A DNA stretch of 7,527 nucleotides. Source: Alphaproteobacteria bacterium (GTDB lineage Bacteria > Pseudomonadota > Alphaproteobacteria > Sphingomonadales > Sphingomonadaceae). Location of the stretch: the NCBI GenBank assembly GCA_028293005.1, contig JAQGLH010000414.1:1-7527 (forward strand), given 5' to 3'. Made by a program: the position numbers and the translations under genes. Shown here piece by piece: positions 1 through 6,064 of the stretch (positions are counted from its first letter, which is position 1; every line of letters starts with the position of its first letter). The notes under the pieces are model-generated. The model saw only the letters and a program-made list of their open reading frames with translations. It was not told where the DNA came from and ran no database searches.

Positions 1-813
1 GCCTGCGGCTCGGAGGAGACCAAGATCTACGCGCCCAGGGCCTCCGCGGCGTGCTGCACCGTGATAGACAACAGCTCGCTCTACCGGATGGACCCCGACG
101 TCCCGTTGATCGTGCCCGAGGTCAATCCGCACGCGATCAAGGATTATGTGAAGAAGAACATCATCGCGAACCCGAATTGCTCGACCGCCCAGATGGTCGT
201 CGCGCTCAAGCCGCTGCACGATTATGCGACGATCAAGCGCGTCGTCGTCTCGACCTACCAGTCGGTCTCCGGCGCCGGCAAGCAGGGCATGGACGAGCTC
301 TTCGAGCAAAGCCGCAACATCTTCGTCGGCGACAGCGTCGAGGCGAGGAAGTTCACCAAGCAGATTGCGTTCAACGTCATTCCCCACATCGACAGCTTCC
401 TCGACGACGGCTCGACCAAGGAGGAATGGAAGATGGTGGTCGAGACCAAGAAGATCCTCGATCCCAAGATCAAGGTGACCGCGACCTGCGTCCGCGTGCC
501 GGTGTTCGTCGGCCATTCGGAATCGATCAACATCGAGTTCGAGAATGAAATCAGCGCGGCGAAGGCGCAGAGCATCCTTCGTGAATCGCCGGGCGTGATG
601 CTGGTCGATAAGCGCGAGGATGGCGGCTATGTCACGCCGGTCGAATGCGTCGGCGAATATGCGACCTATATCAGCCGCGTGCGCGAGGATTCGACGATCG
701 ACAACGGACTCTCCTTGTGGTGCGTCTCCGACAACCTCCGCAAGGGCGCAGCGCTGAACGCGGTGCAGATCGCCGAACTGCTCGGCCGCAAGCATCTGCA
801 GAAGGCGGCCTGA
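1..813 (+). CDS. asd: Aspartate-semialdehyde dehydrogenase, C-terminal part (5' end outside window)
   Basis: NADPH-dependent cytosolic enzyme that reduces aspartyl-4-phosphate to aspartate-4-semialdehyde, the branch point to lysine/diaminopimelate, threonine and methionine. The frame is open from base 1. The GTG at 61 is an internal valine (…CTVIDNSS…), not a start, because family-like sequence continues upstream of it. Visible parts, numbered from base 1: the end of the nucleotide-binding domain (VIDNSS, then RMDPDVPLIVPEVN), the catalytic cysteine in NPNCST (residue 60), the conserved glutamine in TYQSVSGAG (residue 87), and the substrate-binding Arg and catalytic His in CVRVPVFVGHSESINIEFE (Arg155, His162). 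The C-terminus LRKGAALNAVQIAELL is typical. About 270 residues are present of the usual 340 or so, so roughly 70 N-terminal residues lie off the edge. A strong hairpin lies about 20 bases past the stop. No frameshift or missing key residue is seen. Confidence 0.96.
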   Translation, partial: ACGSEETKIYAPRASAACCTVIDNSSLYRMDPDVPLIVPEVNPHAIKDYVKKNIIANPNCSTAQMVVALKPLHDYATIKRVVVSTYQSVSGAGKQGMDELFEQSRNIFVGDSVEARKFTKQIAFNVIPHIDSFLDDGSTKEEWKMVVETKKILDPKIKVTATCVRVPVFVGHSESINIEFENEISAAKAQSILRESPGVMLVDKREDGGYVTPVECVGEYATYISRVREDSTIDNGLSLWCVSDNLRKGAALNAVQIAELLGRKHLQKAA

Positions 814-833
814 CGCTCAAACGCTTCCTGGAT

Positions 834-862
834 CCGATTGATGGCAGGATGCCATCAGTCGG
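834..862. terminator. 13-bp hairpin downstream of asd, probable terminator
   Basis: Left arm 834-846 (CCGATTGATGGCA) pairs with right arm 850-862 (TGCCATCAGTCGG) around a three-base GGA loop. All 13 pairs form, with one T·G wobble. It begins 20 bases after the asd stop, where a terminator is expected. No T-run follows on either strand, so it is not a textbook intrinsic terminator; it could instead stabilise the mRNA 3' end. The right arm contains the stop codon of the minus-strand fragment at 855-941. Confidence 0.55.
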
Positions 863-941
863 CGATGGGCAGGTCCTTGTCCGGAATCTCGATGACGAGA
901 TGATCGCCGGCTATCGTGAGGCGGCGTAGGGCGCGTCGCGT
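855..941 (-). pseudogene. Short minus-strand coding remnant, unidentified
   Basis: Read on the minus strand, 941 to 855 gives 28 codons ending in a TGA, after an in-frame stop at 942-944. There is no ATG, GTG or TTG that would give a sensible start. The peptide ends HLVIEIPDKDLPIAD and has an alternating hydrophobic/charged pattern that reads like the natural end of a folded protein rather than random GC-rich translation. I do not recognise the family. It could be the C-terminus of a gene whose 5' end was lost, or chance. It converges on asd across the 834-862 hairpin. Confidence 0.25.
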
Positions 942-1177
942 CTATTGCGCCCAATACCCGTTGCCGACGAGCTTCGATTATCCGGGACAGCGACAAGATG
1001 GACCTGACGATCGGCTCGTTCCACGATCCGGCGCGTTTCGTCCCGAGGCATCATTTTGGCGCCGGGGGCATGCACCGTGCCTGGATCAACACCGAGGGGC
1101 TGCCCGAACAGCGCAGCGATCGCTATCGCGCCCTCGTCGAACGCTGGATGAACGCCATTGGCAAGCTCCCCGATTAG
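920..1177 (+). pseudogene. Remnant resembling the C-terminal part of a GFA-family (glutathione-dependent formaldehyde-activating) protein
   Basis: The frame is open from 920 (after a stop at 917-919) to a TAG at 1175-1177. The recognisable part starts near 962: CRRASIIRDSDK, then MDLTIGSFHDPARF, then MHRAWINTEGLPEQRS, ending IGKLPD. In GFA proteins a zinc-binding CxxCG is followed some 15 residues later by a GSFDDP/GTLDDP stretch. Here CRRAS sits where CxxCGS would be, so the second cysteine looks lost. The N-terminal zinc ligands (CxC and others) are absent, and there is no room for them between asd and this point. The only ATG (998) would give 59 residues without any zinc site. Its end overlaps the hydrolase start by 20 bases. 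The family assignment is from memory of the pattern and is tentative; a short real gene starting at 998 is the alternative. Confidence 0.42.
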
Positions 1178-1919
1178 TCACGATTTCGTTGCGTCCGATG
1201 GCGTCAGGCTGGCTTGGCACGAGCTGGGCGAGGGGAGGCCGGTGATGCTCCTCCACGGCCTGTTCTCGGACGCTCACGTCAATTGGATCAAGTTCGGCCA
1301 TGCCCGGCGGATCGCGGATCGCGGCTTTCGCGTGATCATGCCCGATCAGCGCGCGCATGGGCACAGCGACAAGCCGCATCAGCCGCGTTTCTATCCCCCC
1401 GAGGTGCTGGTTCGCGACGGCCACGAGCTGGTGGCGCATCTCGGACTCGAGGATTTCGATCTCGGCGGCTATTCGCTTGGCGCGCGGACGGTGGTGCGGA
1501 TGGTCGTCACCGGCGCCGCGCCGCGCCGCCTGATCATTGCCGGCATGGGGCTCGAGGGGCTGCTCGACACCGGCGCACGTGCCGCGCATTTCAAGCGCAT
1601 CCTCGAAGGGCTCGGCAGCTTCCCGCAGGGATCGCCGGAGTGGATGGCCGAGCAGTTTTTGCGCACCACCGGCGGCGATCCGAAGGCGCTGCTGCCGTTG
1701 CTCGGCAGTTTCATCGACACCAGCGAGGCCGAGATTGCCGCGATCGCGCAACCCACGCTCGTCCTGTCCGGTGCGGAGGATCGCGACAACGGCTCTTCCG
1801 AAGCGCTCGCCGCGCTGCTGCCCAATGCGGATCATGTCGAGGTTCCCGGCAATCATATGAACGTCGTCACCAAGCCGGATTTCGGAATCGCGATGGCGGA
1901 TTTCCTCGCCCCCGTATGA
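1158..1919 (+). CDS. Alpha/beta hydrolase (serine hydrolase fold)
   Basis: Predicted cytosolic hydrolase of 253 residues, substrate unknown (esterase, lactonase or C-C hydrolase are all possible for this fold). No signal peptide. The oxyanion-hole motif HGLFSDAH lies at residues 33-40. The nucleophile elbow GYSLG (104-108) gives Ser106, the likely acid is Asp208 in SGAEDRDNG, and the catalytic histidine is His233 in GNHMNVV. The region at 125-200 corresponds to a small cap. The start must be TTG at 1158: an in-frame TGA at 1149-1151 closes the frame upstream, and the next ATG falls inside the first core strand (…RPVMLLHG). The Shine-Dalgarno sequence is weak (GGA about nine bases upstream), so expression may be low. 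The first 20 bases overlap the GFA-like remnant in another frame, which suggests the present start arose or was kept after the upstream gene decayed. Confidence 0.9.
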   Translation: MASSPISHDFVASDGVRLAWHELGEGRPVMLLHGLFSDAHVNWIKFGHARRIADRGFRVIMPDQRAHGHSDKPHQPRFYPPEVLVRDGHELVAHLGLEDFDLGGYSLGARTVVRMVVTGAAPRRLIIAGMGLEGLLDTGARAAHFKRILEGLGSFPQGSPEWMAEQFLRTTGGDPKALLPLLGSFIDTSEAEIAAIAQPTLVLSGAEDRDNGSSEALAALLPNADHVEVPGNHMNVVTKPDFGIAMADFLAPV

Positions 1920-1966
1920 GGTCGCTTCAAGTGCTTGCAAAAATGCCGGATTTCAGGCGCTCCCGC

Positions 1967-1996
1967 TTGACCAGCGAGCACAGTCGCGTTCAAAAT
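1967..1996 (+). promoter_or_regulatory. Candidate sigma-70-type promoter for the M2 peptidase gene
   Basis: CTTGACC (TTGACC at 1967-1972, five of six to consensus) is followed after 18 bases by CAAAAT (1991-1996, four of six). Transcription would begin near 2003, leaving a leader of about 30 bases with AGGA at 2021-2024, seven bases before the ATG at 2032. The 18-base spacer and modest -10 make this a candidate only. Confidence 0.4.
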
Positions 1997-2031
1997 GGTT
2001 GCAATCCAAAACCATCATTCAGGACCTTTCC

Positions 2032-3939
2032 ATGAAAGCCACCGTATCCGCTTTTGCCATTGCGATCATGATCGCGGCCGGCTCGGGCGCCATTGCTGAA
2101 AGCAAGAGCGCTCCGAGCAGGAGCGCTCCCAGCAAGAGCACTCCCAGCAAGAAGACGCCTGCCGCCGCCGCGCCCGCCGCGCGTTCCGGCCCGGCCGCTG
2201 CTCCGACGGCTGCTGGGGCGAGGGCGTTCCTCGCCCGCGCCGAAAAGGAACTTGGCGATTTCAACGTCGTCAACTCGCGCGCGCAGTGGGTGAACAATAC
2301 CTACATCAGCGACGATACCGACGCGCTCGCCGCTTATTTCGGCACGATCAGCACCGAGATGCAGGTGCGCTATGCTTTGGAAGCGGCGCATTATCAAAAG
2401 TCGCCCGGGCTCAGCGCCGAAGAGCGGCGCAAGCTCGACATTTTGCGCGGCAGCATCATCCTGCCGGCGCCGTCGACCCCCGGCGCGGCCGCCGAGCTCA
2501 ACGAAATCTCGACCCGGCTCAATTCGACCTACGGCAAGGGCCGCGGCACCCTCGACGGCAAGGACATGACCGGCGACGATCTCGAGGAGAAGATGGGGAC
2601 GGTGCGCAATCCCGCGCAGCTCAAGGAGATGTGGACCAGCTGGCACGACAATGTCGGTACGCCGATGCGCGACGATTATGCGCGCATGGTCACGATCGCC
2701 AACCAGGGCGCCAAGGAGCTCGGCTTCAACGACGTCGGATCGATGTGGCGGTCGAGCTACGACATGCCCCCCGACGAGTTCGCCGCTCTCACCGACCGGC
2801 TGTGGGCGCAGGTCAAGCCGCTTTACGATCAGCTCCATTGCTACACGCGCGCCAAGCTCAACCAGAAATACGGCGATCAGGTGCAGCCCGCGGCGGGGCC
2901 GATCCGCGCCGATCTGCTCGGCAACATGTGGGCGCAGGAATGGGGCAATATCTACGACGTGGTTGCCCCGTCGGGGGCCGGTGACATCGGCTACGACCTG
3001 ACCGATCTGCTCAACGCCAAGAAATATGATCCGGTGCGGATGGTGCGGACCGGGGAGGGCTTCTACACCTCGCTCGGCCTCGCGCCGCTCCCCGAGACCT
3101 TCTGGCAGCGCTCGATGATCACCCGTCCGCGGGACCGTGAAGTGATCTGCCATGCCTCCGCCTGGGATGTGGATGCCAAGGACGATCTGCGCATCAAGAT
3201 GTGCACCAAGGTCAATGCGGACGACTTCGTGACCATTCACCACGAGCTCGGCCACAATTATTATCAGCGCGCTTATGCCGGCCAATCCTATCTCTACCAG
3301 AACGGGGCGAACGACGGCTTCCATGAGGCGATCGGCGATTTCGTCGCGCTGTCGGTGACGCCCGATTACCTGGTTCGGCTCGGCCTGCTCGACCAATCGA
3401 AGGTTCCACCGGCGGACAAGGACATCGGGCTGCTGCTGCGCCAGGCGATGGACAAGGTCGCGTTCCTGCCGTTCGGCCTGCTGATCGACAAATGGCGCTG
3501 GGGCGTGTTCAACGGCACCATCCCGACCAGCGGCTACAACAAGGCGTGGAACGATCTCAGGCTGCAATATCAGGGCATTGCGCCGCCGGTGCCGCGCAGC
3601 GAGGCGCAATTCGATCCCGGCGCCAAATACCATATCCCCGGCAACACGCCTTACGCGCGCTACTTCCTCGCGCGCGTGCTGCAATTCCAATTCTACAAGG
3701 CGGCCTGCGATCAGGCGGGCTGGAAAGGGCCGCTGCACCGCTGCTCCTTCTACGGCAACAAGGAGGTCGGCAAACGGCTCGATGCGATGCTGGCGATGGG
3801 CGCGTCGAAGCCGTGGCCCGAGGCGCTCGAGGCGTTCACCGGCAGCCGCGAGATGTCTGGTGATGCGTTGCTCGAATATTTCCGGCCGCTCGCGGCGTGG
3901 CTGGAGGAACAGAATAAGGGCCGTCGATGCGGCTGGTGA
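2032..3939 (+). CDS. Peptidase family M2 (angiotensin-converting-enzyme-like dipeptidyl carboxypeptidase), exported
   Basis: Zinc metallopeptidase expected to remove C-terminal dipeptides from peptides in the periplasm; 635 residues. The start at ATG 2032 is preferred to the in-frame TTG at 1999 because it has AGGA seven bases upstream and directly begins a signal peptide (MK, then a hydrophobic stretch, with cleavage likely after AIA at residue 22). A Ser/Ala/Pro/Lys linker (residues 23-60) follows, then the helical M2 domain. The zinc site is complete: HELGH at 404-408 (His404, Glu405 catalytic, His408) and third ligand Glu432 in GFHEAIGD, 24 residues after His408 as in ACE. The transition-state residues are also present: His534 and Tyr544 in [12 protein letters not shown], with Lys532 two residues before the His as in ACE. 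Nothing indicates inactivation. The physiological substrate in bacteria is not known; nutrient peptide use is the usual guess. A YbjN-family gene follows 73 bases downstream, across a hairpin. Confidence 0.96.
   Translation: MKATVSAFAIAIMIAAGSGAIAESKSAPSRSAPSKSTPSKKTPAAAAPAARSGPAAAPTAAGARAFLARAEKELGDFNVVNSRAQWVNNTYISDDTDALAAYFGTISTEMQVRYALEAAHYQKSPGLSAEERRKLDILRGSIILPAPSTPGAAAELNEISTRLNSTYGKGRGTLDGKDMTGDDLEEKMGTVRNPAQLKEMWTSWHDNVGTPMRDDYARMVTIANQGAKELGFNDVGSMWRSSYDMPPDEFAALTDRLWAQVKPLYDQLHCYTRAKLNQKYGDQVQPAAGPIRADLLGNMWAQEWGNIYDVVAPSGAGDIGYDLTDLLNAKKYDPVRMVRTGEGFYTSLGLAPLPETFWQRSMITRPRDREVICHASAWDVDAKDDLRIKMCTKVNADDFVTIHHELGHNYYQRAYAGQSYLYQNGANDGFHEAIGDFVALSVTPDYLVRLGLLDQSKVPPADKDIGLLLRQAMDKVAFLPFGLLIDKWRWGVFNGTIPTSGYNKAWNDLRLQYQGIAPPVPRSEAQFDPGAKYHIPGNTPYARYFLARVLQFQFYKAACDQAGWKGPLHRCSFYGNKEVGKRLDAMLAMGASKPWPEALEAFTGSREMSGDALLEYFRPLAAWLEEQNKGRRCGW
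2107..2151 (+). repeat. Three 15-base tandem units encoding an S-A/T-P-S-K/R linker
   Basis: Units 2107-2121, 2122-2136 and 2137-2151 encode [10 protein letters not shown] and STPSK (residues 26-40 of the M2 peptidase), just after the predicted signal-peptide cleavage site. The units are nearly identical at the DNA level, so their number could change by slippage without breaking the frame. The linker is positively charged and probably disordered, perhaps holding the enzyme near the cell envelope; that role is inferred. Confidence 0.8.
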
Positions 3940-3951
3940 CGGTGCGATCTG

Positions 3952-3979
3952 ATCTTCCCCTGGATGGGCAGGGGAAGAT
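3952..3979. terminator. 9-bp perfect hairpin after the M2 peptidase gene
   Basis: ATCTTCCCC (3952-3960) pairs exactly with GGGGAAGAT (3971-3979) around a ten-base loop, starting 12 bases past the stop at 3939. It is followed by ATTGCG, not a T-run, so termination may be partial, leaving some read-through into the YbjN-family gene at 4013. It could also be a processing or stability element. Confidence 0.5.
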
Positions 3980-4012
3980 ATTGCGTGGCCGATGTCCGGA
4001 AATTGGAGGACG

Positions 4013-4552
4013 ATGTTGAACAAAGCGCACCTTGCGGGCCTGCTGGCGTTGATCGGCGCCCCTGCGGCGGCGCAGGCCGTGGTGCCGCGCTGGAACCCGA
4101 AGGCGTCCGAGAACAACCAGCTGATTCCCGCCTTCAATCACGGCGCGGTCGAAAGCGTGCTCAACGCGATCGGCGCGCGCCACCAGCGCAGCGGTTCGGA
4201 TCCGGCGAAGCCGATGATCGTCACGATCCTTCCGAGCGGCCAGCGCGCGGTGATCGCCCTGAGCGCGTGCAACCGCATCGGCACGGCGTGCAAGGCGCTC
4301 AGCATACAGGCGTCGTGGACCGAAGCGGCGGCGGTGCCGCCCCAGCGGCTGAGCGAGGCGATCGGCCGCTTCAATCAGCGCTATGCCTTCGCGAAGGCTT
4401 TCGTGACCGCCGACGGGCGGCCGGCGCTGCAATATTATCTGACTGGAGATTTCGGTTTCTTGCGCGGCAATCTCGCGGTCGATCTGCTCGTGTTCGCCGA
4501 TCAGGCCGAACGGTTCGCGCGCGAGGTGCTGCAGCCCCTCGGCAGGAAATGA
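4013..4552 (+). CDS. Exported YbjN-domain protein
   Basis: 179-residue protein with an N-terminal signal peptide (MLNKAHLAGLLALIGAPAAA, cleavage likely after AQA at residue 22). The mature part matches the YbjN fold pattern: an early helix around GAVESVLNAIGA (44-55), a strand pair carrying two cysteines (SACNRIGTAC, Cys86 and Cys93), then INRFN-like AIGRFNQRYAFAKAFV (116-131), strand LQYYLTGDF (139-147), and a C-terminal helix DLLVFADQAERFAREVL. YbjN proteins resemble type III secretion chaperones in fold, and their biochemical role is not settled. In this periplasmic version the two cysteines could form a disulfide. ATG 4013 is chosen over ATG 3992: GGAGGA sits at 4005-4010 and the signal peptide starts at 4013. 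The spacer is unusually short (two to three bases), so the TTG at 4016 is a possible alternative start. Confidence 0.75.
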   Translation: MLNKAHLAGLLALIGAPAAAQAVVPRWNPKASENNQLIPAFNHGAVESVLNAIGARHQRSGSDPAKPMIVTILPSGQRAVIALSACNRIGTACKALSIQASWTEAAAVPPQRLSEAIGRFNQRYAFAKAFVTADGRPALQYYLTGDFGFLRGNLAVDLLVFADQAERFAREVLQPLGRK

Positions 4553-4554
4553 AG

Positions 4555-4613
4555 CCGCGGCGGAAGCGATCTACCGGTACCGATTTGCGGTCGGCCGGGC
4601 GCTTCCGCCACGG
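4555..4613. terminator. Inverted repeat between convergent genes, candidate bidirectional terminator
   Basis: GGCGGAAGCG (4559-4568) pairs exactly with CGCTTCCGCC (4600-4609). Three further pairs (CCG 4555-4557 with CGG 4611-4613) form beyond one mismatch. The 31-base loop is long. It fills the 68-base gap between the YbjN-family stop (4552) and the peroxiredoxin stop (4621), where a shared terminator would be expected. No T-run is present on either strand. Confidence 0.45.
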
Positions 4614-4620
4614 GGAATGC

Positions 4621-5103
4621 CTAGAGGTTTTCGAGCATATGCTCGGCAGTGCTGACGCTGAACGCGCCCGGCTCCTCGACGTTGAGCTGAGTCACGACGC
4701 CGTCGTCGACGACCATCGAGAAGCGCTGCCCGCGCTGGCCCATGCCGAATTTGCTGCCGTCCATCTGCAGACCGACCGCTTTGGCGAAATCGCCGTTGCC
4801 GTCGGCAAGCATCGTCACCTTGTCCTTCGCGCCGGCGCTGTCCGACCATGCGTTGAGCACGAATGCGTCGTTGACTGCGGTGCAGGCGATCTCGTCGACG
4901 CCCTTGGCTTTCAGCGCGTCCGCCTTGTCGACGAAGCCGGGGAGATGGCGCGCCGAGCAGGTTGGGGTGAAGGCGCCGGGCACCGAAAACAGGGCGACCT
5001 TGCGCCCCTTGAAGAAGCTTTCGCTGTCGACCGGTTGCGGGCCGTCCGCGGTCGCCTTGACGAAATTGGTGGTGGGAATGCGGTCGCCGACTTTGATGGC
5101 CAT
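4621..5103 (-). CDS. Peroxiredoxin, Prx5/PrxII type (thiol peroxidase)
   Basis: Cytosolic thiol peroxidase of 160 residues that reduces hydrogen peroxide and alkyl hydroperoxides. The Prx active site PGAFTPTCS lies at residues 42-50, with Thr46 and peroxidatic Cys49; the supporting Arg127 is in GQRFSMVVDDG. The only other cysteine is Cys74 (DEIACTAVND). This pair, 25 residues apart, is the arrangement of plant PrxII and bacterial Prx5 enzymes that are usually reduced by glutaredoxin/glutathione rather than by an internal resolving cysteine. No fused glutaredoxin domain is present. Start ATG at 5103-5101 begins MAIKVGDRIP, as normal for the family; the ribosome site is an AG-rich stretch (GAGAGAGCGAAGAAG) rather than a clean GGAGG. 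It diverges from algH, leaving a 179-base shared upstream region. Confidence 0.94.
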   Translation of the reverse strand: MAIKVGDRIPTTNFVKATADGPQPVDSESFFKGRKVALFSVPGAFTPTCSARHLPGFVDKADALKAKGVDEIACTAVNDAFVLNAWSDSAGAKDKVTMLADGNGDFAKAVGLQMDGSKFGMGQRGQRFSMVVDDGVVTQLNVEEPGAFSVSTAEHMLENL

Positions 5104-5192
5104 CTTCTTCGCTCTCTCTCAATGAAGGTGATGAGCCTCTAGCAAGGCTGGGTGAGGCGCGATAGGGGCTTGACCAAGAGCTTGATCGCCTT

Positions 5193-5219
5193 GGGTGAAC
5201 CGGTCACCGCGGTTCAACC
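5193..5219. promoter_or_regulatory. Imperfect inverted repeat in the peroxiredoxin/algH divergent region, candidate operator
   Basis: GGGTGAACCG (5193-5202) and CGGTTCAACC (5210-5219) form a dyad with one mismatch and a seven-base centre (GTCACCG). It lies between two divergently transcribed genes, 90 bases from the peroxiredoxin start and 64 bases from the algH start, a reasonable place for a regulator that controls either gene. It does not match a site I can name. As RNA it could also be a small hairpin in a leader. Confidence 0.35.
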
Positions 5220-5282
5220 GCAGGGGTGGATCATGCTCCAGATGGTCGGGATGACGAGCGCTGGCCGAGAGAGGCAATGCGA

Positions 5283-5843
5283 ATGGATGAACCACGGTTC
5301 CTCAGCGGTCAGTTCCTGCTCGCCTTGCCCGGCATCGGCGATCCGCGCTTCGAGAAAGCAGTGATCGCGATGTGCGTCCATGACGAAGCCGGGGCGCTCG
5401 GCATTGGGCTCGGCCGCATCATTCCGCGCATCGGCTTTCACACCTTGCTGCGGCAGCTGGAGATCGATCCCGGCATCGCTCCCGACGTGCCGATCCATCT
5501 TGGCGGGCCGGTCGAGCCGCAGCGCGGCTTCATCCTCCATACGCTTGATTGGAGTGGGGAAGACAGCATCGAGGTGAGCGGTCGCTGGGCGCTCACCGCG
5601 ACGCTCGACATCCTCCGCGCGATCGCGGAAGGGCGGGGGCCGTCGCGCTGGATCGCGGCGCTCGGCTATTCGGGCTGGGGCGAGGGCCAGCTCGATCGCG
5701 AGATGGCCGGGCATGGCTGGTTCGCGACGCCGGGCGGCGATGCCTTGCTTTACGATTGCGACGTCAAATCACGCTGGGAAAGCGCGTTCAAGAGCGCCGG
5801 CATAGACCCGCGTTTGCTGAATTCGGATTTCGGGACCGCCTGA
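5283..5843 (+). CDS. algH: YqgE/AlgH family protein (UPF0301)
   Basis: 186-residue cytosolic protein of the YqgE/AlgH family, whose exact biochemical function is still unclear; the name comes from an alginate-regulation locus in Pseudomonas. Family landmarks in order: FLSGQFLLALPGIGDPRFEKAVI near the N-terminus, MCVHDEAGALGIGLGR, IHLGGPVEPQRGFILH, then ALGYSGWGEGQLDREM and a late WF/WE segment. Length fits the family (about 185-190). ATG 5283 is chosen because GAGAGAGG (5267-5274) lies eight bases upstream. ATG 5277 would leave only two bases of spacing, and an in-frame start at 5226 would add 19 residues the family does not have. The gene diverges from the peroxiredoxin; no downstream partner is close enough to form an operon. 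Confidence 0.92.
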   Translation: MDEPRFLSGQFLLALPGIGDPRFEKAVIAMCVHDEAGALGIGLGRIIPRIGFHTLLRQLEIDPGIAPDVPIHLGGPVEPQRGFILHTLDWSGEDSIEVSGRWALTATLDILRAIAEGRGPSRWIAALGYSGWGEGQLDREMAGHGWFATPGGDALLYDCDVKSRWESAFKSAGIDPRLLNSDFGTA

Positions 5844-5929
5844 TCGCGGCTCCGCCGCATTGCTTTGCATGCCTTCCCATCGCACCGGATTGATTAGCCG
5901 CTGCTGCCGACCCTGACGCCGCTCGCGCA

Positions 5930-5976
5930 TAAAAAAAGTCTTAAAAAAAGAAAATATGTCTTAGGTTGCGTTAACC
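5930..5976 (+). promoter_or_regulatory. AT-rich upstream region with GTCTTA direct repeats and a TTAACC element
   Basis: Within the 221-base gap after algH, a sharply AT-rich stretch stands out against the GC-rich surroundings. It contains GTCTTA at 5938-5943 and again at 5958-5963, exactly 20 bases apart, so on the same face of the helix. Eight bases on, TTAACC (5971-5976) follows within GGTTGCGTTAACC. TTAACC resembles a CtrA half-site, but the second half at the proper distance (CTTA) matches only poorly. Position suggests a promoter/activator region for the gene at 6065. The remainder of the gap (5844-5929) shows nothing I can name. Confidence 0.35.
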
Positions 5977-6064
5977 AATTCCAGTCACCTCCCGAAAATT
6001 CCGCTGTGAGAACTAGAACTTACCGGCGCACCCACGTGCCGGTGGGACCATCGGGGGAATTAGT

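Noticed and set aside
61..813. GTG at 61 as the start of asd
   Set aside because: It encodes the valine in the conserved VIDNSS, and family-like sequence is open upstream to the window edge.
916..1245. A 109-codon plus-strand frame from 916
   Set aside because: It crosses both the GFA-like fragment and the hydrolase start out of frame, with Arg-rich translation and no domain.
1086..1940. A 284-codon minus-strand frame antisense to the alpha/beta hydrolase
   Set aside because: Same shadow effect; the plus strand shows a complete Ser-Asp-His triad and motif order.
1990..4137. A 715-codon open frame on the minus strand, antisense to the M2 peptidase
   Set aside because: It mirrors the peptidase codon pattern, as is usual in GC-rich genes. 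The translation is rich in Arg, His, Val and Ala with no recognisable domain. The plus-strand frame has all ACE catalytic residues in place.
3964..5142. A 392-codon plus-strand frame crossing the YbjN gene and the peroxiredoxin
   Set aside because: It runs out of frame through the YbjN gene and antisense through the peroxiredoxin, both well supported, and its translation is low-complexity Arg/Ala-rich.
5169..5198. CTTGACC as the -35 box of an algH promoter
   Set aside because: No acceptable -10 hexamer occurs 16 to 18 bases downstream (GGGTGA or similar).
5191..5230. A possible tRNA T-arm, because GGTTCAACC looks like a T-loop
   Set aside because: No acceptor, D or anticodon arms can be paired around it, and no CCA end follows. 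The dyad explains the sequence better.
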